Shown one piece after another: positions 15,249-25,020 of a stretch of 64,000 nt of DNA. A program made the translations under genes and the position numbers. The notes below the pieces were generated by a model. That model saw only the letters and a list, made by a program, of their open reading frames with translations, was not told the DNA's origin and did no database searches. Every line of letters begins with the position of its first letter. The first letter of the stretch is position 1. This DNA comes from Zobellia nedashkovskayae (GTDB lineage: Bacteria > Bacteroidota > Bacteroidia > Flavobacteriales > Flavobacteriaceae), in the NCBI RefSeq assembly GCF_015330125.1, contig NZ_JADDXR010000002.1, forward strand, positions 1,984,001 to 2,048,000. The letters are read 5' to 3'.

Positions 15249-17426
15249 ATGCGAAAAATAGTTTTAAGCGTCTCTTTTGTCTTCGTCTTTTTGGCGTTTT
15301 CTTATGCACAAAAGAAGCAAGTTACAGTAGAGGCAGTCTATGGTGGTGAATTTTCAATTGAAAGACTCGATGCGCTGAGGTCCATGAAAAATGGCAAGCA
15401 ATATACCATCTTAAATAGAGGTGAAAACGGAGTTACTACTATTGATAAGTTTAATTATGCTACTCAGAAAAAAGTGGAAAGCATTGTTAGCTCAGCAGAT
15501 TTACCAGAGATTAATACTTTTAGTTCATACCAATTCAGTGATGATGAATCTCAGGTATTATTAGCTACCGAACTAGAACCGATTTTCAGACATTCTACGC
15601 TCGGTATTTTTTATGTGTTCAATTTAAAAACAAAAAAACTTACCAAAGTTTCTGACACAAAGATTCAAGAACCTAAACTTGCTCCTGACGGAACAAAGGT
15701 TGCCTACGTTGCCAAGAACAATCTATATCTGTTTGATTTGACTTCTGGAGACACAAAGCAATTTACTACAGACGGTGAAAAAAATAAAATAATAAACGGG
15801 GTAACGGATTGGGTATATGAAGAAGAATTTGCATTCGTCCGTGCTTTTGATTGGAATACCGACGGAACTAAAATTGCTTTCTTACGTTTTGATGAAACTG
15901 ATGTTCCCGAATTTTCTATGGATGTTTTTGGAACGGATTTATACCCAACTCAAGAAACGTTCAAATATCCTAAGGCCGGTGAGGCAAATGCTAAGGTAAG
16001 TCTACATATGTATGATGTTAAGGCAGGCAGTACTGCTTCAGTTGATTTAAACGATGCCTATTATATTCCGCGAATAAAGTGGATGAATAATTCTAACTAC
16101 TTAAGTGTTCAGACACTTAACAGACATCAAAACGATTTAAAGCTTTACTCTGTAGATGCAAAAAGCAATACGGCATCTATACTTCTAGAAGAGAAAGACA
16201 AGTCGTATATAGATATTACAGATAACCTTACCTTCTTAGAAGACGATAGCTTTATATGGACAAGTGAAAAGGATGGTTACAATCATATTTACCTTCACGA
16301 TCAAGATGGTAATCTTATTACGCAAATAACAAAAGGTTCTTGGGAAGTAACGCAATACTACGGTTACGACCAGAACGAGGACAAGGTATATTACCAATCT
16401 ACCGAAAATGGTTCAATTAACCGTGGTGTTTATAGTATTGAGAGTAGCGGAGCGAATAAAAAAGCTTTGGTAGCGGATGAAGGAACCAATGCTGCCGATT
16501 TTAGTGCAGATTTTACGTATTTCATTCATACGTATTCAAATTCCAAAACACCTCCTGTATACATGCTGCACAAAGCACTTAGCGGTAAAAAGGTAAAGGA
16601 GATAAAAAACAATAATGCCTTACTTGAAAAATTGAAGGGTTATGAACTGAGCGAAAAAGAGTTTTCTACCATCAACATAAATGGCAATGAGCTAAATATG
16701 TTTATGGTGAAGCCTAAGGATTTTGATGCTTCAAAAAAATACCCTTTGTTGATGTATCAATACAGTGGCCCAGGTTCACAGAGCGTATCCAATAGTTGGT
16801 TGGATGCTCGAGATTTCTGGCATCAACAATTAGCTTCTCAAGGTTATGTCGTTGCCTGTGTAGATGGCAGAGGAACTGGTTTTAAAGGAGCTGATTTTAA
16901 AAAATCGACATATTTGAACTTGGTTAAGTATGAAACTGAAGACCAAATTGCGGCGGGTAAAGAATTGAGTAAACTGCCGTATATAGACGAAAATAGAACC
17001 GGGATTTGGGGATGGAGTTTTGGTGGTCATATGGCAACAAATTGTATTCTTAAAGGGAATGATGTTTTTGAAACCTCCATTGCGGTTGCTCCAGTTACAA
17101 CTTGGCGTTTTTATGATACCATTTATACCGAACGTTTTTTACGTACACCGGAAGAAAATCCTGCTGGTTATGATGAGAACTCTCCTCTTAACTATCCTGA
17201 AATGTTGAAAGGTGATTACTTATTGGTTCACGGTTCCGGTGATGATAATGTTCATGTTCAGAATTCAATGCGAATGATAGAAGCATTGGTGCAAGCTAAC
17301 AAACAATTTGATTGGGCCATTTACCCTGATAAAAACCACGGGATTTATGGTGGCAATACTCGTGTGCACCTTTTTAATAAAATGACAAATTTCTTGGGCC
17401 AGCACCTTCTGCAGCCAAAAAAGTAA
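15249..17426 (+). CDS. Dipeptidyl peptidase IV (S9 family)
   Basis: This 725-residue serine peptidase releases X-Pro or X-Ala dipeptides from peptide N-termini. A signal peptide (MRKIVLSVSFVFVFLAFSYAQ) places it in the periplasm. An N-terminal eight-bladed propeller domain carries the DWVYEEEFAF motif, whose Glu pair binds the substrate amino terminus in DPP4 enzymes. The C-terminal alpha/beta hydrolase has the nucleophile in GWSFGG near residue 589, the Asp in GSGDDNVH and the His in PDKNHGIYGG. The following gene is a proton-coupled peptide transporter, so the pair probably feeds on proline-containing di- and tripeptides. Confidence 0.95.
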   Translation: MRKIVLSVSFVFVFLAFSYAQKKQVTVEAVYGGEFSIERLDALRSMKNGKQYTILNRGENGVTTIDKFNYATQKKVESIVSSADLPEINTFSSYQFSDDESQVLLATELEPIFRHSTLGIFYVFNLKTKKLTKVSDTKIQEPKLAPDGTKVAYVAKNNLYLFDLTSGDTKQFTTDGEKNKIINGVTDWVYEEEFAFVRAFDWNTDGTKIAFLRFDETDVPEFSMDVFGTDLYPTQETFKYPKAGEANAKVSLHMYDVKAGSTASVDLNDAYYIPRIKWMNNSNYLSVQTLNRHQNDLKLYSVDAKSNTASILLEEKDKSYIDITDNLTFLEDDSFIWTSEKDGYNHIYLHDQDGNLITQITKGSWEVTQYYGYDQNEDKVYYQSTENGSINRGVYSIESSGANKKALVADEGTNAADFSADFTYFIHTYSNSKTPPVYMLHKALSGKKVKEIKNNNALLEKLKGYELSEKEFSTININGNELNMFMVKPKDFDASKKYPLLMYQYSGPGSQSVSNSWLDARDFWHQQLASQGYVVACVDGRGTGFKGADFKKSTYLNLVKYETEDQIAAGKELSKLPYIDENRTGIWGWSFGGHMATNCILKGNDVFETSIAVAPVTTWRFYDTIYTERFLRTPEENPAGYDENSPLNYPEMLKGDYLLVHGSGDDNVHVQNSMRMIEALVQANKQFDWAIYPDKNHGIYGGNTRVHLFNKMTNFLGQHLLQPKK

Positions 17427-17556
17427 ACGACCAAAACAACAAAGATTAGTGAAGGAAGTTCTTGGAGACAAGAAGGTGAGCCAGATTAAAAAAGAGTACT
17501 TTAATCAGTTTTTGAGCTAATCTCGATAGAAATCAATTTAACAAACAACGAAGTTT

Positions 17557-18927
17557 ATGGCATTAGTAGAAAAGGCACCGCATGAAAAGGAGCTGTTCGG
17601 GCACCCGGTAGGTTTGTACATTCTGTTCTTTACAGAAATGTGGGAACGTTTTTCGTATTACGGGATGAGGGCTATATTAGTTTTGTACTTAGTAACTCAG
17701 ACTTCTGAGGTAAATCCTGGTTTGGGTTGGACTAATAATGAAGCACTGGCACTTTACGGTTGGTATACCATGTTGGTTTATGTGGCTTCTATACCAGGCG
17801 GAATTATAGCTGATAGAATTTTAGGGCAAAAGAAAGCTGTTATCGTGGGGGCAATTCTTCTTGTTATTGGTCATAGTATTTTGGCAATTGAAGAAATGTG
17901 GGCATTTTATACAGGTCTAGGATTCATCATTTCTGGTGTTGGTATGTTGAAACCCAATATTTCCACCATGGTCGGAGGCTTATACAAAAAAGGAGATATA
18001 AGAAGAGATAAAGGGTTTACGATTTTTTATATCGGAATAAATGTAGGTGCATTTCTTTCGAGTTTGATAGTTGGATACGTGGGTGAAGTATATGGCTGGC
18101 ATTATGGATTCGGACTAGCCGGTATCTGTATGTTATTTGGTCTTGTTCAATTTATTCTTGGTCAAAAATATCTCCATGGGGTTGGTGATTATTTGGGTAA
18201 ATCGGAAAATGAGGAAGATAGGGAATCTTTGAAAAGACCTTTGACAAAAATTGAGAAAGACAGAGTTATCGTGTTGATTATATCTTTTTTAATGGTTATT
18301 GTATTTTTTGGAGCCTTCGAGCAAGCTGGTGGCTTAATGAATATTTACGCAAAGGATTATACCGATAGAATGTTCCTTGGATTTGAAGTACCGGCATCAT
18401 GGTTTCAGGCTGCTAATGCATTCTTCATTATCACATTAGGAACCGCCGTTGCGGGCTATTGGGCAAAGCGAAAATTAAAAGGGAAGGAAGCATCTTCATT
18501 ATTTAAAATGATAATGGGCCTTATAATAATGGGTACAGGATTTTTATTTATGACAGCTGCAACTGCACAATATCAGGCTACGGGTTCATCTGCTATGTAT
18601 TGGTTGGTTTTGGCTTATTTGTTTCATACTGTTGGTGAACTTAGCTTGTCACCAGTGTCACTTTCATTTGTCACCAAATTAGCTCCTGCAAAATATGCTT
18701 CATTGATGATGGGTCTATATTTTGCTACTACTGGATTAGGAAATAAAGTAGCAGGGCTTTTAGGTGAGTCTGCATCACAGTTTGGTGAGTATAAGGTATT
18801 TACTGGAATAGCAATTTTCTGTATATTATTTGGTCTTTTAGTTGGTGTGTTTTTCAAAAAACTAAAAGCCCTAACCCATGGTGCAGAAGATGACGAAAGA
18901 GAAATGACAAATGCCGATGCTCTATAA
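17557..18927 (+). CDS. POT-family proton-dependent oligopeptide transporter
   Basis: This inner-membrane MFS transporter of 456 residues should have 12 or more helices. The hallmark ExxERF motif is present (Glu27, Glu30, Arg31, Phe32 in TEMWERFSYYG), as is the PTR2 signature around GGIIADRILGQKKAV and the GFTIFYIGINVGAF segment. It imports di- and tripeptides with protons. It follows the DPP4 gene by 130 bp on the same strand, a sensible functional pair. Its mRNA ends at a hairpin that lies inside the 3' end of the convergent comEC gene. Confidence 0.95.
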   Translation: MALVEKAPHEKELFGHPVGLYILFFTEMWERFSYYGMRAILVLYLVTQTSEVNPGLGWTNNEALALYGWYTMLVYVASIPGGIIADRILGQKKAVIVGAILLVIGHSILAIEEMWAFYTGLGFIISGVGMLKPNISTMVGGLYKKGDIRRDKGFTIFYIGINVGAFLSSLIVGYVGEVYGWHYGFGLAGICMLFGLVQFILGQKYLHGVGDYLGKSENEEDRESLKRPLTKIEKDRVIVLIISFLMVIVFFGAFEQAGGLMNIYAKDYTDRMFLGFEVPASWFQAANAFFIITLGTAVAGYWAKRKLKGKEASSLFKMIMGLIIMGTGFLFMTAATAQYQATGSSAMYWLVLAYLFHTVGELSLSPVSLSFVTKLAPAKYASLMMGLYFATTGLGNKVAGLLGESASQFGEYKVFTGIAIFCILFGLLVGVFFKKLKALTHGAEDDEREMTNADAL

Positions 18928-18948
18928 GGAGCTAGGATACAGTAAATC

Positions 18949-20967
18949 TTAATTAAAATAATAAGCTCCCTTTTCGCCAGTTGCGTGAAAAGGGAGTTTT
19001 CTTTTTGAACAGGTTTGCTTCCATCTTTTAATATAAGAGGTATAGTTACTACCATCTGCAATAATATATTTTGGTTTTAGCGTAGTAATAGCTCTTTCAA
19101 GATTCAGTTTGGGAGATTGGGTAAGAATGAGATAATCAACAGGGGTTTCTTCATTTGGGTATACACTAAGACTATCAATAACCAAAACGGTCTTATCCTG
19201 CCACAAATAGCTGTTCTGAATGGTGGAGTAGGAGATGTTGGAAATTCGCTCAGCAACGCTGTAGTCCTCAATTATGTTAGTTAGACCCATGGTGTCGTGC
19301 GCTGTGACAGCTACAGTTCTTCCGTTTTGATGTATGAGCACTGTGTTTTTAGTTTGATGAGCAAGAAATAGTAGATTCTTTTCTGAAGTTTGATAGTCGG
19401 TATAAATCCCCCATAATTGAAATCCTATAACTAAAGTGGCAAGTGCGATAACTTTTTTAAAGTTGGGACGGGTGAATATAATCACACAACAAAAGAGAAT
19501 TCCATATGCCAGTACCATTTGAATAGCATCAAAAGAGATGTTTTTAAAAATAAAAGCTTCCTGTTGGGCAACCCAGCCTATAGTCCAATTCATCCAGCCG
19601 ATTAAAGTGTCATAGATAACCACCAAAAAATTGGGTAAAGCATCTATTAAAGCAAGCAAGATTACTAGAATACCCATTCCTAGAATAACTCCCAATGCAG
19701 GAACAATAAGCAAGTTACTAATAAAGAAAAGACCCGGGAATTGATGGAAATAAAACAAACTTATAGGTAGTACGCCCAATTGTGCAGCTATACTAACGGA
19801 TAGTAGTTGCCAAATTTTTCGGACAATTTTGTTCTTTGGGAACCACAATTTCTGGAAAAGAGGATAGAGCCAAACTATGGCTAAGACCGCCGCATAACTC
19901 ATTTGAAAACCTACTTGAAAAAGAAGGTTTGGGTTTATGACCAACAGGATGAAGAACATAGATAAAGCTAAAATATTAAATGTGTTCTTAGGCCGATTCA
20001 GATACATGCTATAGGCCACAAAAGAAAACATGGTAACAGCCCGAACTACGGATGCCGATAACCCTGAAAGCAGAGCGAATCCCCATAACAAAATAACAAT
20101 GAAAACTAGTTTTAACGTTTTGCCTTTTGGAAGCCTTTCAATAGGTCGTAAAAGAAACTGCAGTAACAATAAAAGAATTCCGATGTGGAGTCCAGAAACA
20201 GCTAAAATATGAACGGCACCAGCATTTTTGTAATCTGTATAAGTCTCTTCTGAGATATCGTTACGTTGGCCAAGGAGTAAAGCCTGAATGATACTTAATT
20301 CGTCTTTTCCAAAACTAGCTTTTCGAAGTTGGGTGATGATATGGGTTCGCGCCTTTGCGGCCATACCATATACGGTAACTGAAGGTTGGTCAATTAGGAT
20401 AAATTCTTCTTTGGTTAGCCTAAATTGATGTGATATCCCTAAATTTTTTAAGTAGGCTTTGTAGTTAAATTGATTCGGGTTTAGGGGGTCTTTTATCTCC
20501 TTAGGAGAGCCGTGTAAAACCAATTCGTCATCAACTTCAAGCTTTTGAATGGTGGAGTCAGTCGTGAAACTGAGCAAAATTTTTCCTTCTGAACATTTTT
20601 TGTCTAGTGTCTGTATTTTTGCGACATACCTATCGGAAAAGGAAGTTGGTTTCAATGCCTCAGAAACTTTAATGTGCCAGATGTGGTTGCCAGAAAAATC
20701 GTGATTAAGATAATGGTCGGCTTGGTTTTCTGGTAGAGAGAGCGATGAAGCTAAAATGCCAATGCAAAACGTTGTAAGAATCGCTAAATAACCAAAAATA
20801 GGGGATTCATTCTTTTTATCCCTAAAACGTAAAATACCTATAATTAAAAGAAGAACAAGACAGGTCGATAAGAGGAGGCGTGTGTCTAAATTGAAATAAT
20901 TGCCAGCTATAATACCCAAAATCAGAACTAATGTAAGTTTGATTGGTATGAAGCGTAGTAACTTCAT
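18949..20967 (-). CDS. ComEC/Rec2-family membrane protein
   Basis: The 672-residue product has an N-terminal DUF4131-like region with two helices and an OB-like segment. The Competence domain (about 225-490) carries the AVSGLHIGILLLLLQ and LSGLSASVVRAVTM motifs, and the polytopic channel follows. ComEC carries single-stranded DNA across the inner membrane in transformation. The C-terminal part (about 515-672) aligns in position with the metallo-beta-lactamase-like nuclease domain but shows no HxHxDH metal motif, so it is unlikely to cut DNA. The stop side overlaps a terminator of the convergent transporter. The upstream NlpC/P60 gene abuts it with no gap. Confidence 0.9.
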   Translation of the reverse strand: MKLLRFIPIKLTLVLILGIIAGNYFNLDTRLLLSTCLVLLLIIGILRFRDKKNESPIFGYLAILTTFCIGILASSLSLPENQADHYLNHDFSGNHIWHIKVSEALKPTSFSDRYVAKIQTLDKKCSEGKILLSFTTDSTIQKLEVDDELVLHGSPKEIKDPLNPNQFNYKAYLKNLGISHQFRLTKEEFILIDQPSVTVYGMAAKARTHIITQLRKASFGKDELSIIQALLLGQRNDISEETYTDYKNAGAVHILAVSGLHIGILLLLLQFLLRPIERLPKGKTLKLVFIVILLWGFALLSGLSASVVRAVTMFSFVAYSMYLNRPKNTFNILALSMFFILLVINPNLLFQVGFQMSYAAVLAIVWLYPLFQKLWFPKNKIVRKIWQLLSVSIAAQLGVLPISLFYFHQFPGLFFISNLLIVPALGVILGMGILVILLALIDALPNFLVVIYDTLIGWMNWTIGWVAQQEAFIFKNISFDAIQMVLAYGILFCCVIIFTRPNFKKVIALATLVIGFQLWGIYTDYQTSEKNLLFLAHQTKNTVLIHQNGRTVAVTAHDTMGLTNIIEDYSVAERISNISYSTIQNSYLWQDKTVLVIDSLSVYPNEETPVDYLILTQSPKLNLERAITTLKPKYIIADGSNYTSYIKRWKQTCSKRKLPFHATGEKGAYYFN
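18966..19006 (+). terminator. Terminator of the POT transporter, inside the comEC 3' end
   Basis: CTCCCTTTTC pairs with GAAAAGGGAG across an 11-nt loop and is followed by TTTTCTTTTT on the plus strand. The hairpin overlaps the last codons of comEC, so the two mRNAs overlap antisense at their ends. Confidence 0.75.
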
Positions 20968-21546
20968 TTATAGAATTCGAGTAGCTTTTATAAATGCACT
21001 ACTCCAATACCCTTCTCGAAGGGATGAAACCATTACCCCTCGCGACGAGGATGCATGAACGAATTTAATTTCATCGTTTTTCACAGAAACAACCATGCCA
21101 ACATGATTAATACGTTTGCTACGTTTGCTGGTTTTAAAGAAAAGCAAATCACCTTTTACGACATCCCGCTTACGAACGTTTTTGCCTTCCTCAGCCATAT
21201 GGTATGAGGTACGTGGTAGTTTAACGTCATTTTCTCCAAAAGCTACATAAAGTAGCCCCGAGCAGTCCATTCCTTTTTTAGTTGTCCCTCCGTACTTATA
21301 TCTAACACCCGAAAATTTTAATGCGGAATGGATAACGTCATCTGCTTTAGAGTGCCTGCTAGAAGCGGATTTTCTAACCGGCACCCGCTTTCTTTTTGGA
21401 GTCTCGGTTCTAGCCGCCACTGTTATTTTGCGAGGTTGCCTTTGTGCTGTTTTCTTTTTAGAAGACCCACAACTGGTAACTAGGCAAATGAGAATAAAAT
21501 ATAGAATCTTACGCACAGGCAGAAGGGATTGGATTTTGTTTTTCAA
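20968..21546 (-). CDS. NlpC/P60 (C40) peptidase lipoprotein
   Basis: This 192-residue cell-wall hydrolase has the catalytic triad Cys95 (GMDCSGLLY), His148 (INHVGMVV) and His164 (FVHASSSRGV), as expected for gamma-D-Glu/diamino-acid endopeptidases of peptidoglycan. The lipobox ends at Cys26 (LVTSC) after an unusually long basic N-region. A very basic linker (residues 29-66, rich in Arg and Lys) precedes the domain. The stop codon directly abuts the comEC start, so the two are co-transcribed. The link to DNA uptake is positional only. Confidence 0.93.
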   Translation of the reverse strand: MKNKIQSLLPVRKILYFILICLVTSCGSSKKKTAQRQPRKITVAARTETPKRKRVPVRKSASSRHSKADDVIHSALKFSGVRYKYGGTTKKGMDCSGLLYVAFGENDVKLPRTSYHMAEEGKNVRKRDVVKGDLLFFKTSKRSKRINHVGMVVSVKNDEIKFVHASSSRGVMVSSLREGYWSSAFIKATRIL

Positions 21547-21580
21547 AATTAATTAAATAATCTTTTAAAAATATGGGTTA

Positions 21581-23431
21581 TTAGGCCGCCTGATTTACTT
21601 TTTTTGAGGTTTCTGTTATCCAAGCGTTCACTAATTCTTCTAGGATATTTAAAGGTAGAGCACCGTTCAGAAGCACTATATCGTGAAATTCACGAATATC
21701 AAATTTATCGTTTAGTTCGTTTTTTGCCTTTTCCCGAAGCTCTAATATTTTATTCATTCCCACTTTATAAGCAGTAGCTTGTGAAGGCATAACAATATGG
21801 CGTTCTACCATTTTTACGGCATCACTTTTTGCATTTGGAGTATTCTCCACATAATAATCGATGCCTTTTTCTCGTGTCCATTTTTTGGAATGTATTCCGG
21901 TATCTACTACCAATCTACAGGCACGCCACAGCTCCATGGCCAATCGTCCAAAATCAGAATATGGGTCGCTATACATTCCCATTTCCTTGGGTACTTTTTC
22001 GGAGTACAGGCCCCAACCTTCAATATAAGCAGTATAGCCACCCATTTTACGGAACATAGGAATGCCTTCCAGTTCTTGTGCAATAGCAATTTGCATATGA
22101 TGCCCAGGAATACCTTCATGATAAGCTAAGGCTTCCATTTGGTAATTGGGCATTGCCATAATATCATACATGTTTGCATAATAGGTTCCGGGTCGAGAGC
22201 CATCTATGGCAGGTTGTTGGTAAAAGGCTTTACCAGCTGCCTTTTCTCTAAAAGGCTCAACCGCCTTTACAATCATTTTGGCTTTAGGTTTGGTTAGAAA
22301 AAGCTCATCTAGCCTGCTTTTCATGCTATCTATAATCATAGTAGCTTTTTTCATGTAAGCATCCCTACCTTCCTTACTATCTGGATAATAAAACTGCTTG
22401 TCGTTTTTCATAAAGGTGAAAAACTCCTGTAAACTTCCTTCAAAACCTACCTTGTTTTTGATAGCTTCCATTTCAGAATGAATACGTTCTACTTCAGAAA
22501 GACCCAACTCATGTATTTCTTCCGAAGTCATCTTGGTCGTAGTGGTTCTAGCCAATGCATTGTTGAAGAATTTTTCGCCGTTTGGAAATTTCCAAGCACC
22601 ATCATCATTATTTGCTCTCTTGGCTTGTTCTTGCAAAAAAGATATTAATTTTTCATAAGCAGGTTTTACTGAAGACACTAGTGCTTTCTCGGCGCTTTGT
22701 ATGAGTGTGTTTTTTTCTTCCTTTTTGATATCTAAAGCGTTTACCTTTTCCGAAAAATCTTTTAGTAACGTACTTTGTTTATTGCCAGTTTCAAAAGGCT
22801 GTCCTTTTAATATATTATTGCATGATTCCAATACTTTTGGAAAAACAAATTTAGGTAGCATTATACCTGCTGCTTCGCGTTCTTTTAACCCTTCAATTGT
22901 TTGGTCAAAAAATATTCCAACACCATTTAATCTTGAGACATATGCTTCGGCATCACTTTTATTGGTGATTTTATGCATGTTTATCAAAAATGAAGGAACT
23001 TGGGAATGAATTCCGAACATTTGATTTACAGGATAAGTATATAGGCGATATTGGTAGTCTTCAATTTCATTCTCAAAATGTTGTACCGCCAATCTATAGC
23101 TAAGTTTTGTTGGCTCATCTAAAACATTTAGGTAGGTAGAGTCTTTCAGGAAAGCCAAACGAGATTTACTACGTTCTAGTTTTTTCTCTTCTGCATTTTT
23201 TGATAAATCGTCCCATTTGTCATAATCGGTCTTGTCGCCCAAATATGTTTGTGTCATGGGAGATAATGCAACGTCTTCATCCCATTGTTTCTGAAACCAG
23301 TCGTTCAATGATTTGGAGGCACTTGCCATTTCTTCAAGTGATACTGTTTCCGTCTTATTGTTTTCCTGTTTACAATTAGTGGTAAGTAGGACAGCAAAAA
23401 TTAATAGAACCGAACTAGTTTTGTATTTCAT
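21581..23431 (-). CDS. DUF885 family putative metallopeptidase, lipoprotein
   Basis: The 616-residue product has a lipoprotein signal ending at Cys20 (LLTTNC). It belongs to the DUF885 family, whose conserved HEGIPGHHMQ (near residue 438) resembles the zinc-binding HExxH helix of gluzincins, with a downstream AYIEGWGLYSEK motif that would supply a third ligand. The many surface Lys and Glu residues and all-helical character fit the M32-like fold proposed for the family. Substrates are unknown for most members. It is followed by the NlpC/P60 gene after a short gap and preceded by lpxB at 29 bp. Confidence 0.9.
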   Translation of the reverse strand: MKYKTSSVLLIFAVLLTTNCKQENNKTETVSLEEMASASKSLNDWFQKQWDEDVALSPMTQTYLGDKTDYDKWDDLSKNAEEKKLERSKSRLAFLKDSTYLNVLDEPTKLSYRLAVQHFENEIEDYQYRLYTYPVNQMFGIHSQVPSFLINMHKITNKSDAEAYVSRLNGVGIFFDQTIEGLKEREAAGIMLPKFVFPKVLESCNNILKGQPFETGNKQSTLLKDFSEKVNALDIKKEEKNTLIQSAEKALVSSVKPAYEKLISFLQEQAKRANNDDGAWKFPNGEKFFNNALARTTTTKMTSEEIHELGLSEVERIHSEMEAIKNKVGFEGSLQEFFTFMKNDKQFYYPDSKEGRDAYMKKATMIIDSMKSRLDELFLTKPKAKMIVKAVEPFREKAAGKAFYQQPAIDGSRPGTYYANMYDIMAMPNYQMEALAYHEGIPGHHMQIAIAQELEGIPMFRKMGGYTAYIEGWGLYSEKVPKEMGMYSDPYSDFGRLAMELWRACRLVVDTGIHSKKWTREKGIDYYVENTPNAKSDAVKMVERHIVMPSQATAYKVGMNKILELREKAKNELNDKFDIREFHDIVLLNGALPLNILEELVNAWITETSKKVNQAA

Positions 23432-23460
23432 GGATAAGTATTTTTCTGGTAATGAAGTTA

Positions 23461-24579
23461 TTAAAACTCGGCATTTTGAACAATCAATTCGGCAGCTTTA
23501 ACACTTGCTCCTCTGCCACCCAACTTTTTTTCTAGCTCATTGTAGGCTTGAATTTGTGTTTCGCGAGATGGTCCTTCAAGTATTTTATTCAGCTCGGTTC
23601 GTAGATTCTTGGTGGTCAAATCGTTTTGAATAAGCTCTTTTACAACCTCTTTTTTCATAATGAGGTTCACAAGAGAGATGTACTCTAGAGTAATAATACG
23701 CTTGGCAATCTGGTAGGATAACCAATTGGCTTTATAACATACAACTTGAGGTACTTTAAAAATAGCAGTTTCTAATGTGGCAGTGCCGCTAGTGACCAAA
23801 GCTGCATGAGATATACTCAAAAGGTCGTATGTTTTATTAGCTATGAAATTTACGTTTGGGTTTTTGAGAAAAGGTTGGTAAAAATCTAGGTCAAGACTAG
23901 GTGCCCCAGCAATTACAAATTGATACTCAGAAAAATCTTTAACTACCGATAGCATTAAGGTCAGCATTTTCTGGACCTCTTGCTTCCGGCTTCCCGGTAA
24001 TAGGGCAATAATTGGTTTTTCTAAATCCAAATTATTATCCTTTCGGAATTGCTGCTCATCCACCGGGTTTCTATCTTCAATGGCATCAATAAGCGGGTGG
24101 CCAACAAAGTTAACAGGGTAATTGTGTTTATTTTCGTAAAAATCCTTTTCAAAAGGAAGAATAACATGCATGGCATCAATATCTCTTTTGATGTCTTTAA
24201 TGCGGCCTTCCCTAGAAGCCCAGATTTGGGGCGAAATATAGTAGTTGGTCTTGAACCCTTGTTCTTTAGCCCATTTGGCAATACGTAGATTAAAGCCAGA
24301 GTAATCAATAAAAATAATAACGTCCGGCTGAAACTTCTGAATATCGGCTTTGCAAAATTTAATGGCTTTAGCTATTGTGCCCAAATTCATCAGTACTTCT
24401 AGAAAGCCCATAAAGGCCATCTCCTTGTAATGTTTTACCAAAATGCCCCCTGCATTTTGCATAAGGTCACCTCCCCAAAAATGGATATCTGCACTAGGGT
24501 CTTTAGCTAAAAGGGCTTTCATGAGGTTGGAACCGTGAAGGTCTCCTGATGCTTCGCCTGCTATTATATAGTATTTCAT
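23461..24579 (-). CDS. lpxB: Lipid-A-disaccharide synthase
   Basis: LpxB condenses UDP-2,3-diacylglucosamine with lipid X to form the lipid A disaccharide at the inner membrane. The 372-residue protein has the GT19 signatures: YYIIAGEASGDLHGSNLMKAL at the N-terminus, IDYSGFNLRIAKWAKEQG, YYISPQIWASREGRI, and ALLPGSRKQEV with TSGTATLETAIFKVPQVVCYK in the UDP-binding half. It lies 89 bp downstream of a small membrane protein gene and about 440 bp downstream of surE, an order commonly seen in flavobacteria. Confidence 0.97.
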   Translation of the reverse strand: MKYYIIAGEASGDLHGSNLMKALLAKDPSADIHFWGGDLMQNAGGILVKHYKEMAFMGFLEVLMNLGTIAKAIKFCKADIQKFQPDVIIFIDYSGFNLRIAKWAKEQGFKTNYYISPQIWASREGRIKDIKRDIDAMHVILPFEKDFYENKHNYPVNFVGHPLIDAIEDRNPVDEQQFRKDNNLDLEKPIIALLPGSRKQEVQKMLTLMLSVVKDFSEYQFVIAGAPSLDLDFYQPFLKNPNVNFIANKTYDLLSISHAALVTSGTATLETAIFKVPQVVCYKANWLSYQIAKRIITLEYISLVNLIMKKEVVKELIQNDLTTKNLRTELNKILEGPSRETQIQAYNELEKKLGGRGASVKAAELIVQNAEF

Positions 24580-24668
24580 TACAAATTAGATACAGTTTAT
24601 ACCTGCCCTTTAAAAGGAGAACTCGGTTAGGGGGGGATTCGTATGTCCCTTTCCGTTAAATTTACAGC

Positions 24669-24968
24669 TTAAAATATTTTATAGTATAGAATTACCAGTG
24701 CTGTAAGAAGTGTGGCTATTAGAACACCTTTAGCCCTGTTGTCTCTTCTTATGCGCAAAAAGCCAAAGAACGCAACAAGATTTAAAATAGCCCCTAAGGC
24801 CAAAAGACTGCCAACATGACCTTGTTGTACTGCCGCCTTAAATGTGTCAGCTATACCAAACTCTGAAAATAGTAAAATATAGAGCAGGGTGCCAATGGTG
24901 TTGGCGATAATCCCGACTATAAATCCAATGGCAAGTTCTTTTTTAACGTTCATGTTTTTTAAGTTCAT
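24669..24968 (-). CDS. Small three-helix membrane protein
   Basis: The 99-residue product (94 if the second Met, in MNVKKELAIG, is used) has three hydrophobic segments at about 15-34, 53-71 and 80-97, with a basic RIRRDNRAKG turn between the last two. No named domain is recognised. It sits between surE and lpxB on the same strand, so a role at the inner membrane linked to envelope synthesis is possible but unproven. Which of the two Met codons is used is unclear. Confidence 0.75.
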   Translation of the reverse strand: MNLKNMNVKKELAIGFIVGIIANTIGTLLYILLFSEFGIADTFKAAVQQGHVGSLLALGAILNLVAFFGFLRIRRDNRAKGVLIATLLTALVILYYKIF

Positions 24969-25020
24969 TCAATGGTATTTGGTCTTGCAAAGGTATGCTT
25001 CTGGGGTAAATAATGGTAAG

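Noticed and set aside
21797..22129. 110-codon plus-strand frame within the DUF885 gene
   Set aside because: It lies fully inside a well-supported conserved gene on the other strand and has no start signals or homology pattern.
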